From: C7867-006 sp035438705
GTDB lineage: Bacteria; Patescibacteriota; Minisyncoccia; Phycocordibacterales; DATDWN01
NCBI GenBank assembly: GCA_035438705.1
Contig: DAORIV010000005.1
Coordinates: 1 to 37,735, forward strand
DNA length: 37,735 nucleotides
Reading direction: 5' to 3'
The notes below the pieces were generated by a model, which ran no database searches, was not told the origin of the DNA, and was given only the letters and a program-made list of their open reading frames with translations. Shown piece by piece: positions 30,939 to 37,735 of the stretch. The position numbers and the translations under genes are program-made. Every line of letters begins with the position of its first letter. Positions within the stretch are counted from its first letter, which is position 1.

Positions 30939-31502
30939 TTATACACCAGTAGCTTTAGAGCCTTCTTGTTCATTAATCTTATTTTGTCTTCCGAATATAA
31001 CTTTTCTTATCTCTTGTGGATGCTTAACTGACTTTATATAAAAATCCTGACTGTCTTGGCCTGCAGTCTGGACCTTTACATTACCAAAATCAAGCAAGGT
31101 TGGTATAAAACCATGGACCTCAACTGTAATATCTTGTATCTTATCAAATCTTAAATTGGACATTCCTCGATGAAAAACACTTTTTTGATCAACTGCAATT
31201 ATTCTTTTCTCAGTAACATACCAAACATCCAGATAGTATTTAGTCCAGTCAATAAAAAACAATATCCAAAGGGTAAGCAACCAAATAACGTAAAAATACA
31301 GAAATAGTGCAACCCCACTACCTGGAACATCAACACTGAAAACTCCAGGTACAAATGCTTTTAACCCTGTAAAAATAATAAGAGGTAGTAACCCCGCAAA
31401 CAAAAAACCAGAAGCAACGCTTACAAAAACTATCCAGTGCTTCCTAACTTCAAGGATTACATGTTCATCAATATCTAAATGTAAATTTTTGTAATTACTC
31501 AT
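30939..31502 (-). CDS. Bacterial PH-domain membrane protein
   Basis: 187 aa. Two transmembrane helices (residues 27-50 and 66-88) followed by a PH-like beta domain: YYLDVWYVTEKRIIAVDQKS, SNLRFDKIQDITVEVHGF, LDFGNVKVQTAGQDSQDFYI. This matches bPH2/DUF304 proteins. Role unknown, perhaps membrane stress. Starts 1 nt after the upstream 82-aa gene, so one operon. Confidence 0.82.
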   Translation of the reverse strand: MSNYKNLHLDIDEHVILEVRKHWIVFVSVASGFLFAGLLPLIIFTGLKAFVPGVFSVDVPGSGVALFLYFYVIWLLTLWILFFIDWTKYYLDVWYVTEKRIIAVDQKSVFHRGMSNLRFDKIQDITVEVHGFIPTLLDFGNVKVQTAGQDSQDFYIKSVKHPQEIRKVIFGRQNKINEQEGSKATGV

Positions 31503-31503
31503 T

Positions 31504-31752
31504 TTAGAAATAATAAATTGTTAAACCAAGCACAGCAAACAAAACTATTGAAATCAAGAAAAATAAACTTTGAGCAAAAATTATACCCACATTTCTCATA
31601 CCATAGTTATGCCAGTGATATCTAAGTACACCAGAAAGTATGAAGTAGATGATAAAAAATATAATTGCCCCGAAAAGCAAAACTGGTTTATTTATCAAAC
31701 TATCAAAATTAAGACTTGAAGGTAATGAAAAAGATAATATAGGCATTTCCAT
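31504..31752 (-). CDS. Small two-span membrane protein (82 aa)
   Basis: Unrecognised. Two helices: VLLFGAIIFFIIYFILSGV and IIFAQSLFFLISIVLFAVLG, with a basic link RYHWHNYGMRN between. TATAAT (31759-31764) ends 6 nt before the ATG. First gene of a two-gene operon with the PH-domain protein, so the two may act together. Confidence 0.75.
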   Translation of the reverse strand: MEMPILSFSLPSSLNFDSLINKPVLLFGAIIFFIIYFILSGVLRYHWHNYGMRNVGIIFAQSLFFLISIVLFAVLGLTIYYF

Positions 31753-31774
31753 ACAAATATTATATCAAATAAGA

Positions 31775-32374
31775 TTAGTCTTGCCTCTTTGAAAATAGAT
31801 TCGCCTTAACTTTCCTAGAAACTGTAAAAAATATAAATACTAAAACAGCACCAACAGTGATAAAAGCAAAATTTTGAAAGTATCCATTAATTTTTTCATA
31901 GTATACTCCAGCGTAGTAACCAACTGAAATAAGTATAAATGCCTTTGGTAAAGTGGTAATAAATGAAATAAATAAATACTCTAGAAAACCTATTCCAGCG
32001 ATACCGGAAGCTATTTCAATCATACCTCCTATTCCATGAGTAAACTTTCCTATTAAAAATGTTTTAAACTTATGTTTTCTAAAATGTTCTTCTAAAAAGG
32101 CTTCTGTATTTTCATCGTAACCAAAAAAACCCATAAGTCTCTTAACCCACGATGAACTTCTCCAGTACCTCCCAGTAAAATAGTAAACCGTATCCCCCAT
32201 AACATCTGCAATGACCAAAACCACATAAGCAATAAATATATTCAACGCTCCCAGATTTGCCAAAAAACCTGAGATTATAGTAATTATTGGACCTTCAACT
32301 ACAGCAATCGGGAAAATTACCCAGTATTTATACTGCTCTAAAAGACCCAATAATTCTGAAGGTGAAAACAACAT
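31775..32374 (-). CDS. DedA-family membrane protein
   Basis: 199 aa with about four to five hydrophobic segments. GPIITIISGFLANLGALNIF, DVMGDTVYYFTGRYW, KFTHGIGGMIEIASGIAGIGFLEY (written in parts: KFTHGIGG, ASGIAGIGF) fit the DedA/VTT (SNARE-associated) family, thought to scramble or flip lipids including undecaprenyl phosphate. The conserved Arg after FxG and the G-rich motif are seen. This would fit the wall-lipid theme of the window. Confidence 0.85.
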   Translation of the reverse strand: MLFSPSELLGLLEQYKYWVIFPIAVVEGPIITIISGFLANLGALNIFIAYVVLVIADVMGDTVYYFTGRYWRSSSWVKRLMGFFGYDENTEAFLEEHFRKHKFKTFLIGKFTHGIGGMIEIASGIAGIGFLEYLFISFITTLPKAFILISVGYYAGVYYEKINGYFQNFAFITVGAVLVFIFFTVSRKVKANLFSKRQD

Positions 32375-32417
32375 ATGTTAATAATCTCAGTTTTATTAAG
32401 ATAAATCAACCGTAAAT

Positions 32418-32474
32418 TTGACTAGGGCTATAAAATTTGCTTTAATTATAACCTAATTGCCGGCGAAAGCCGGC
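32418..32474 (+). promoter_or_regulatory. typA promoter and 5'-end hairpin
   Basis: TTGACT (32418-32423), 17-bp spacer, TTTAAT (32441-32446), start near 32453. The transcript would begin almost directly with GCCGGC-GAAA-GCCGGC (32459-32474), a GNRA-capped 6-bp stem, 15 nt before the typA ATG. Such a 5' stem commonly protects mRNA. It also resembles short REP-like palindromes. Confidence 0.6.
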
Positions 32475-32489
32475 TTTCAAATCAAAATC

Positions 32490-34280
32490 ATGGAAATTCG
32501 TAATATTGCAATTATCGCTCACGTTGACCACGGTAAAACAACCCTTACTGATGCCCTAATGCGCCAAACTGGAATGGTAACTGATGAGGTAACTACGATG
32601 GATTCTAACGCTCTAGAACAAGAACGCGGTATTACTATTTACGCCAAAAATACCTCAGTCTACTATCCTAAAAAAGACTCTGGACGAGAAGTTACAAAAA
32701 TAAATATCGTTGACACACCAGGCCACTCTGATTTCGGTTCTGAAGTAGAACGTGTATTACGTTCTATCGACACAGTTTTACTTTTAGTAGATGCTCAAGA
32801 AGGACCAATGCCTCAAACAAGATTCGTATTAAAAAAATCTCTAGAGCTGGGTCTAAAACCTATTGTTATTATTAACAAAATAGATAAGCCCGCAGCTCGC
32901 CCAGACGAAGTACACGAAATGGTACTTGAGCTTTTCTTGGAGCTAGGAGCCAACGACGAACAACTAGACTTTACTACTGTATATGCCATTGGAAGAGAGG
33001 GCGTAGCCAAAATGAAACTTGAAGACGAGAATAAAGATCTTACTCCTCTACTTGAAACTATACTTAAAGAAGTTCCACCGGCTGGAGGAGACAGAGAAAA
33101 GCCTGCAAGACTTCAGTCTTTTAACTTGGCTTACGATAACTTCCTAGGAAGACTTGCTGTTTGTAGAGTCTACGAAGGAACAATAAAAGTTGGTGATAAC
33201 GTTTATGTTAAACAACATGGAGAAGTTGACCCTAACAAAATGGTATCAGGCAGACTTACTAAACTATTTAGTTTTGAAGGCACAAAAAGAGTTGAAACTT
33301 CGGAAGCATCTGCAGGAGATATTGTGATGATTGCTGGACTACCAACTGTATATATTGGAGATACAATTTCTAAAAATGAAGATGCGGAACCATTGCCGTC
33401 TATCAATATTGATGAACCAACAATCTCTCTTAACTTTTTGGTTAATGATTCCCCTTTTGCTGGAAAAGAAGGAAAGTTTGTAACAGGAAGACAAATAAGA
33501 GATAGACTTGAAAAAGAACTTGAAGTAAATGTTGGGCTAAAAGTAGATTGGAACAATAACGAGTACTATACCGTGTACGGACGAGGTGAACTTCATATAG
33601 CCATTCTTTGCGAGAACATGAGAAGAGAAGGTTTTGAGCTACAAGTATCACAACCTCAAGTAATTATCAAAGAAGTAAATGGGGTTAAAACAGAACCTTT
33701 TGAAGAAGTGACCATAGATGTTCCAGATGAACTTGCTAGTTCAATAATTTCAAGACTCACCGAAAGAAAAGGTTTGCTTATGAACGTAAAACAAGGTCAT
33801 GGAACACAAAGACTTATTTTTGAAATTCCAACACGAGGTCTTTTAGGTTATCGAGGTCAGTTTGTAGTAGATACTAAAGGTCTAGGGATACTTTCTTCAA
33901 GATTTATCGAGTTCAGAGAATATGTTGGTGAAATAAAAAAGACAAAATATGGCTCTATGGTCTCAATGGAAAAAGGTAAGGCTCTTGCTTTTGCGCTTGA
34001 TAACCTACAACAAAGAGGAACCCTATATATTGACCCAGGAACCGAAGTATACGTTGGCATGGTTATTGGTAATGTATCAAAAGGTGAAGATTTAACTGTG
34101 AATCCAACTAAAGGAAAGCAGTTAACAAATATGCGAGCCTCAGGTTCAGATGACTCGGTATACCTTGCTGCAACAATAAAATTAGATATTGAAAAAGCCA
34201 TGGAAATAATGTCTGAAGACGAATACATTGAAATTACACCCAAATCAGTACGTTTAAGAAAGAAAACACTAAGAAAATAA
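32490..34280 (+). CDS. typA: Ribosome-associated GTPase TypA/BipA
   Basis: 596 aa translational GTPase. G1 AHVDHGKTTL, G2 region ERGITIYAKNTS (usual ERGITILAKN), G3 DTPGHSDFG, G4 NKID, then EF-G-like domains and the BipA-specific C-terminus with PTRGLLGYRGQF. It helps ribosome assembly and stress translation. The start at 32490 gives the family N-terminus MEIRNIAIIAHVDHGK; the longer frame reads through the promoter-proximal hairpin. Confidence 0.97.
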   Translation: MEIRNIAIIAHVDHGKTTLTDALMRQTGMVTDEVTTMDSNALEQERGITIYAKNTSVYYPKKDSGREVTKINIVDTPGHSDFGSEVERVLRSIDTVLLLVDAQEGPMPQTRFVLKKSLELGLKPIVIINKIDKPAARPDEVHEMVLELFLELGANDEQLDFTTVYAIGREGVAKMKLEDENKDLTPLLETILKEVPPAGGDREKPARLQSFNLAYDNFLGRLAVCRVYEGTIKVGDNVYVKQHGEVDPNKMVSGRLTKLFSFEGTKRVETSEASAGDIVMIAGLPTVYIGDTISKNEDAEPLPSINIDEPTISLNFLVNDSPFAGKEGKFVTGRQIRDRLEKELEVNVGLKVDWNNNEYYTVYGRGELHIAILCENMRREGFELQVSQPQVIIKEVNGVKTEPFEEVTIDVPDELASSIISRLTERKGLLMNVKQGHGTQRLIFEIPTRGLLGYRGQFVVDTKGLGILSSRFIEFREYVGEIKKTKYGSMVSMEKGKALAFALDNLQQRGTLYIDPGTEVYVGMVIGNVSKGEDLTVNPTKGKQLTNMRASGSDDSVYLAATIKLDIEKAMEIMSEDEYIEITPKSVRLRKKTLRK

Positions 34281-34282
34281 CA

Positions 34283-34316
34283 AAAAACCCTAATGATTTC
34301 GATCATTAGGGTTTTT
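34283..34316. terminator. Bidirectional terminator of typA and the 109-aa gene
   Basis: 15-bp perfect stem (34283-34297 with 34302-34316), loop TTCG, with A5 and T5 at the ends. It sits between convergent stop codons. Confidence 0.9.
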
Positions 34317-34318
34317 AG

Positions 34319-34648
34319 TCACCTCATCCGGCAACCTTTTCCTGAAAGAGCAACTTGATACCTCCTGTCATATTTCATATTACGGAACCTGGGCTTCTTC
34401 TTGGATTTTTTGACCTCCCTTTTGACACTTTCGGCTGTATCCTGAAGCGAAAGTGCATTCAAAACTCGAAGTAGTTTTTGAATGAGTTGAATCCGATCCC
34501 ACTTGATAGGCACTGCCTCCTCTACATTTTTCACAAATCTGACCCCAACATCTGACCTCTTGGCAAGATCTCTGCGCTCGATGCCCTTCTTACGTCTGAC
34601 ATCGGCAATCACACTTGAGACTTCTGTCATGAACGACTGACTTAGCAT
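34319..34648 (-). CDS. Small HTH (XRE/HipB-like) protein, GC-rich
   Basis: 109 aa. Residues 8-60 read as a degenerate XRE fold: VIADVRRKKGIERRDLAKRS, then VGVRFVKNVEEA and IQLIQKLLRVLNAL. The C-terminal 40 residues are very basic (KREVKKSKKKPRFRNMKYDRR, ending GCRMR). AGAGGTG lies just upstream of the ATG. GC-rich codons. Downstream of two similar units in the same direction. Likely a DNA-binding regulator; no toxin partner is evident. Confidence 0.65.
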   Translation of the reverse strand: MLSQSFMTEVSSVIADVRRKKGIERRDLAKRSDVGVRFVKNVEEAVPIKWDRIQLIQKLLRVLNALSLQDTAESVKREVKKSKKKPRFRNMKYDRRYQVALSGKGCRMR

Positions 34649-34681
34649 TCACACCTCTCATCATAATTTACACATTTTTAT

Positions 34682-34719
34682 AAAAAAGAAAAGCCCCGAG
34701 TCGCAAATTACGCGACTCG
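34682..34719 (-). terminator. Terminator of the 115-aa gene
   Basis: 8-bp stem CGAGTCGC/GCGACTCG (34697-34704 with 34712-34719); on the minus strand followed by GGGCTTTTCTTTTTT. Confidence 0.85.
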
Positions 34720-34744
34720 AGACTTCGAAAAAGGGTTCGAGGAA

Positions 34745-35092
34745 CTACTTCCCGACCATCTGGGGCCTACGCTCGGCCGAAGAAAGAGGTGTGGAAATCC
34801 TTCCAGCACGGAGGTTTTTCATTCCGACCTCTCGATTCGGGTGAATCTTCTCGATCACGAGAAGAAGAAGTGGCAAGGTGTTTTGACCGAGCTTGTCGCA
34901 ACAAACAGTTGCGATTTTGGTGAGATCCTCCTTGTCCACCATGTGAGCATTGCCAGCAGTGATGTTTTCGATCACGGTAACTGAAACTGCGCAAGTAGTG
35001 GCAAGAACCCGCTTACCACCAAACTTGACGGCAGCACGATTGACGTAACCGCCAAAATCAGTCAATGCGAGCATGTACTCCGGAATTTGCAT
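34745..35092 (-). CDS. Small protein of unknown function (115 aa), GC-rich
   Basis: Unrecognised. Start at 35092 (MQIPEYMLALTDFGGYVNRA) with GGAGGTG 7 nt upstream; a longer frame starts in its own leader. Contains alternating strand/helix segments (KRVLATTCAVSVTVIENI, TKIATVCCDKLG with a Cys pair, LPLLLLVIEKIHPNREVGMK) and a basic tail. Soluble by appearance. Promoter TTGATT-17-TATATT at 35157-35185; terminator at 34682. GC-rich codons. Confidence 0.65.
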   Translation of the reverse strand: MQIPEYMLALTDFGGYVNRAAVKFGGKRVLATTCAVSVTVIENITAGNAHMVDKEDLTKIATVCCDKLGQNTLPLLLLVIEKIHPNREVGMKNLRAGRISTPLSSAERRPQMVGK

Positions 35093-35156
35093 TAGTAGCA
35101 CCTCCGTTTTAACGAACAAAATCCCGAGTGGGATTCCCTTTTTTCATTAAATCACA

Positions 35157-35185
35157 AATATATAAAAAAGCAAACACATAATCAA
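35157..35185 (-). promoter_or_regulatory. Promoter of the 115-aa gene
   Basis: -35 TTGATT (35180-35185), 17-bp spacer, -10 TATATT (35157-35162) on the minus strand. The -35 directly follows the terminator stem of the preceding gene. The leader contains an AATCCC/GGGATT hairpin before the Shine-Dalgarno. Confidence 0.65.
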
Positions 35186-35218
35186 AAGGTCTAGTCACGC
35201 TGTGCGCAACTAGACCTT
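35186..35218 (-). terminator. Terminator of the 99-aa HTH gene
   Basis: 10-bp stem AAGGTCTAGT/ACTAGACCTT (35186-35195 with 35209-35218) followed by TTGATT on the minus strand; only a short U-tract. Confidence 0.75.
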
Positions 35219-35227
35219 CGCAACGAA

Positions 35228-35527
35228 CTACCTCTGGCTGTAGTAATACAGTCTTCGTCTTTCAGAGCTCCCCACTGCCTGAATCAGTTTTGAAGCTTGT
35301 TCTCTTGCCTGCACATCATCAATAGGCAAATATTCAAACACCTTAAGCAAAAGAGTTTGGCTCAAAACGTAAGCCCTACCTGACTCAATTTGCTTAAGTT
35401 GCAAAACACTTACCCTGACATGGCCAGAAATGGTCTCGATATCCTGATTAGCTTTTCTTCTTAACTCCTTAAAAAGGATGGCGAGTTCCCCAGACAGTCT
35501 TTCTTTCGGTGACAGGCGATGACTCAA
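35228..35527 (-). CDS. XRE-type HTH regulator (99 aa)
   Basis: Residues 12-65 form an XRE HTH: GELAILFKELRRKANQDIET, ISGHVRVSVLQLKQIESGRA, LLLKVFEYLPIDD. The tail has ASKLIQAVGSSERRRLYYYS. The start is a TTG at 35527 with AGGTGGGG upstream, the best supported in-frame start. Codon use is intermediate. It heads a run of three minus-strand small genes that includes the second HTH-like gene at 34319. Confidence 0.75.
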   Translation of the reverse strand: MSHRLSPKERLSGELAILFKELRRKANQDIETISGHVRVSVLQLKQIESGRAYVLSQTLLLKVFEYLPIDDVQAREQASKLIQAVGSSERRRLYYYSQR

Positions 35528-35578
35528 CGCACCCCACCTTTCTAGAAAATTCCTTTTATATTTTAATCACAAATACTA

Positions 35579-36337
35579 TTACAGTGCAATAGTATATTCA
35601 CCGATTTTTGTTCTTTTTATAAAAAAAGTCGTAGCTTTAACACCTAGTCTTTCTGATAAATCTGAAACAAATTGTCTTACATAAAATCCGGATGAAACTT
35701 CCACCTCAAAACTATCTACAGTAAACTCATTTTCTTTCCTCTTCTCCAAAACCTCATCCCACTTTGCTGAAATTTCTTTTTGTCTGAAATCCCCTGACAC
35801 AGTATTTATTTTGTCACTAATTATTTTTTGCAGCTCAGTAAAACTGTATTTTTGTCTTTTCAAATATCTTGAGCTAAATACTTCTACGTCATGTTCTGGA
35901 ATACGTATTTCATTAAGTTTTCCTTCCCTTGCCCATGTAAATAATGGCTTACCCCCCACAGGCTTAGAAGAATATGCTGGATATTTCTGAATAAATTTAC
36001 CTTGGTTTTCTTTTAACGATTCAACTATCTTTGATACATCTGGCACCTCTAGACTTGTTTCTCCGACCAAACCAAGTAAATCCAATGTATCTGTTGAAAA
36101 ACCCCAGAGTATAGAAAATTCATAAGTTTTATTTAAACCGATATATTTTTCCTTATTGCCAACTTCTTCGTTTGTAAGTAATAGCAATAAACCTTCTGCC
36201 ATAGGGTCTAATCTGCCTGCGTAAGTAATTTTAGAAGTAGAAAATTCAATATTTGTAGTTTTGAATTTAGATATGGCTTCTAGTGGAGTTTCCCCAACGC
36301 TTTTATATACTATATGTAAATTATTATTTTTTTTCAT
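35579..36337 (-). CDS. truB: tRNA pseudouridine-55 synthase TruB
   Basis: 252 aa. It makes pseudouridine 55 in the T loop of tRNAs. Motif II ITYAGRLDPMAEGLLLLL contains the catalytic Asp; KYPAYSSKPVGGKPLFTWAR and the FYVRQFVSDLSERLG segment are typical. The PUA domain is missing, as in short forms. The start at 36337 (MKKNNNLHIVYKS) lies 15 nt from the shared -10. Confidence 0.92.
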   Translation of the reverse strand: MKKNNNLHIVYKSVGETPLEAISKFKTTNIEFSTSKITYAGRLDPMAEGLLLLLTNEEVGNKEKYIGLNKTYEFSILWGFSTDTLDLLGLVGETSLEVPDVSKIVESLKENQGKFIQKYPAYSSKPVGGKPLFTWAREGKLNEIRIPEHDVEVFSSRYLKRQKYSFTELQKIISDKINTVSGDFRQKEISAKWDEVLEKRKENEFTVDSFEVEVSSGFYVRQFVSDLSERLGVKATTFFIKRTKIGEYTIAL

Positions 36338-36352
36338 TCGATTTCGTGTTAC

Positions 36353-36360
36353 ACTATAAC
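36353..36360. promoter_or_regulatory. Overlapping divergent -10 boxes (truB / hisS)
   Basis: ACTATAAC reads TATAAC on the plus strand (36355-36360, 10 nt before the hisS ATG) and TATAGT on the minus strand (36353-36358, 15 nt before truB). The TATA core is shared. Confidence 0.65.
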
Positions 36361-36370
36361 ACAAGTAACT

Positions 36371-37645
36371 ATGGCCCCAAAAATAAGTACAGAAAGCTAT
36401 AAAGGTGTTAGAGACTTCTACCCAGAGGATTATTTTATTCAGAACTATATATTCGAAGTTTGGAGAAAAACCGTAGAAAGTTTCGGATATAGTCGTTATG
36501 ATGCATCCATACTTGAGTCATCAGAACTTTATAAAGCTAAGTCTGGTGAAGAAATAGTAAACGAGCAAACATACACTTTTTTAGATCGTGGTGAGAGAGA
36601 AGTAACTTTAAGACCAGAAATGACACCAACAGTTGCTCGAATGGTGGCAGCAAAAGAAAGAGAACTGTCTTTCCCGCTACGATGGTATTCTATTCCCAAT
36701 CTTTTTAGATATGAAAAACCACAAAGAGGTAGGCTTCGAGAACACTGGCAATTGAATGTTGATCTATTTGGAGTTGAGTCTAGTTATGCTGATATTGAGA
36801 TAATCAACATTGCCTACCAAATAATGAAAAATTTTGGAGCAAAAGAAGAGGATTTCATTATTAAAATTAACGACAGAAGACTTATTGGAAAGTTGTATGA
36901 AAAATTTGAACTTTCTGAAGATGCCTCATATAAGCTTTCAAAAATAATAGACAAAAAGGACAAAATAAGTGCGGAAGCTTTTCAAGAAAGTGTTGCAAGT
37001 ATTTTAGGAGACAAATCTCTAGATTTCATAAGTCTATTAAACTCTCACGAAAAACTACTGGATTTTCTCGGTGAAAATGAAATCAGTAAACAACTAGTAG
37101 AAACCATAGAAGAATTACTAAAACTTGGTGTCAAAAATATATATTTTGATCCAACCTTGATGCGTGGTTTTGACTACTACACTGGCATAGTTTTTGAGGT
37201 GTTTGATACTGACCCAAAAAATAACCGCTCAGTTTTTGGTGGTGGTAGATATGATGAGCTTATGGATATTTTTGGAGCTAGAAAAGTGCCTTCTGTCGGT
37301 TTCGGTGCTGGTGATGTAACTGCAAGAGATTTCTTAGAATCTCACAATCTTCTTCCGGACGTGAAAGGTGTTGCAAATATATACATATGTACAGCAAACA
37401 ATGACTACAAAAATGAGGCCTTAATTCTTGCACAAAAATTAAGGAGTCAAAATGTTTCTACTTCTGTAGATATAACCGACAAAAAACTTGGGGATCAGAT
37501 CAAAAATGCCAATAGAAATAAAGTTCCTTTCGTAATTGTCCTGGGAGAAGATGAGATTAAGTCAGAAGTATACACACTAAAAAACCTAGAAACTGGTGAA
37601 GAAAAAAAGATAAAACTTGAAGAAGTTATACAAAATATAATTTAA
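36371..37645 (+). CDS. hisS: Histidyl-tRNA synthetase
   Basis: 424 aa class II synthetase. Motif 1 region KGVRDFYPEDYFIQNYIFEV, motif 2 FRYEKPQRGRLREHWQLNVD, His-specific GFDYYTGIVFEVFD and GGGRYDELM, then the anticodon-binding domain (from about residue 330). Motif 3 is unusual: VGFGAGDVTARDFLE instead of GxxxGxERLxxLL, so the standard motif 3 Arg is not in place. Otherwise full length. The transcript leader is at most a few nt, with no Shine-Dalgarno. Confidence 0.95.
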   Translation: MAPKISTESYKGVRDFYPEDYFIQNYIFEVWRKTVESFGYSRYDASILESSELYKAKSGEEIVNEQTYTFLDRGEREVTLRPEMTPTVARMVAAKERELSFPLRWYSIPNLFRYEKPQRGRLREHWQLNVDLFGVESSYADIEIINIAYQIMKNFGAKEEDFIIKINDRRLIGKLYEKFELSEDASYKLSKIIDKKDKISAEAFQESVASILGDKSLDFISLLNSHEKLLDFLGENEISKQLVETIEELLKLGVKNIYFDPTLMRGFDYYTGIVFEVFDTDPKNNRSVFGGGRYDELMDIFGARKVPSVGFGAGDVTARDFLESHNLLPDVKGVANIYICTANNDYKNEALILAQKLRSQNVSTSVDITDKKLGDQIKNANRNKVPFVIVLGEDEIKSEVYTLKNLETGEEKKIKLEEVIQNII

Positions 37646-37671
37646 TAATTTAAAGATTTTTCATATTTATT

Positions 37672-37735
37672 CTTTAACTCTTCCTCCACACATACATTTT
37701 TTGAGACCGTTCACTCTCTTCCTGCGGAGAGCTCA
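37672..37735 (-). ncRNA. Probable copy E of the structured element, cut by the window end
   Basis: Read on the minus strand, TATGTGTG-GAGGAA-GAGTTAAAG (37672-37694 in parts) matches the 3' end of the family: end of P1, loop GANNAA, start of P0. An A6 run and a CTCTC/GAGAG hairpin (37714-37718 with 37727-37731) stand where P1 and P3 should be. It begins 26 nt after the hisS stop. The 5' half is outside the window, so pairing cannot be tested. Confidence 0.4.

Noticed and set aside
1..37735. CRISPR array, prophage or rRNA operon
   Set aside because: No regularly spaced direct repeats, phage structural genes or rRNA segments were seen.

Overview
The window looks like a chromosomal stretch of a Patescibacteria/CPR bacterium, most likely a Parcubacteria-type lineage. 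The DNA is AT-rich and proteins are compact: a ProRS without an editing insertion, a PriA with lost ATPase motifs and a clamp-loader subunit without a P-loop. Housekeeping genes are mixed with many tiny unknown genes. This placement is inferred from gene content, not from a search.

Layout. 1-5.2 kb: 3' end of a YqeY-like gene, a GC-rich small gene, a VirD4/HerA-type ATPase, an AlkD-like protein, undecaprenol/diacylglycerol kinase, another GC-rich small gene and tRNA-Glu. 5.2-9 kb (minus): division cluster mraZ-rsmH-ftsL-ftsI with MraZ-type boxes at its promoter, preceded by a structured RNA transcription unit. 9-16.5 kb (minus): proS, mreB, mreC, a MreD-like gene, PBP2, greA, lysS. 16.5-20.8 kb (minus): second mreB, a small gene, holB-like, frr, rseP and two RNA units. 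20.8-25 kb (plus): a PEGA-like membrane protein, priA, def, fmt. 25-30.6 kb: hpf with a tiny membrane ORF, a tRNA-Asn split by a group I intron encoding an HNH endonuclease, a SET-domain protein, uppP, mscL, a YtxJ-like protein and a VanY-like peptidase. 30.6-37.7 kb: small membrane proteins, a DedA protein, typA, three GC-rich small genes (two HTH-like), truB and hisS.

Main discovery. Four intergenic elements (10573-10695, 15097-15222, 19685-19803, 24960-25193), and probably a fifth cut by the window end (37672-37735), share one RNA-like architecture. It consists of an outer helix P0, an internal loop RUUGA/GANNAA, a long helix P1, a hairpin P2, a linker GARGAAA and a hairpin P3 with a 4-10 nt loop. 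P0 and P3 have different sequences in each copy but keep their pairing, the pattern expected of a selected structure. Every copy lies within about 30 nt of the stop codon of a protein gene, in either orientation. I do not recognise it as a described family.

Gene expression. At least fourteen genes have a -10 hexamer ending 6-9 nt before the ATG and no Shine-Dalgarno, so their mRNAs are probably leaderless. The GC-rich small genes instead have Shine-Dalgarno sequences and their own terminator or hairpin, and several have a clear promoter. This suggests two translation-start modes. Two divergent gene pairs share one symmetric TATA core as -10 for both directions.

Functionally most named genes serve peptidoglycan synthesis and cell shape (ftsI, ftsL, PBP2, mreBCD, uppP, undecaprenol kinase, VanY-like) and translation (lysS, proS, hisS, frr, def, fmt, truB, rsmH, typA, hpf).
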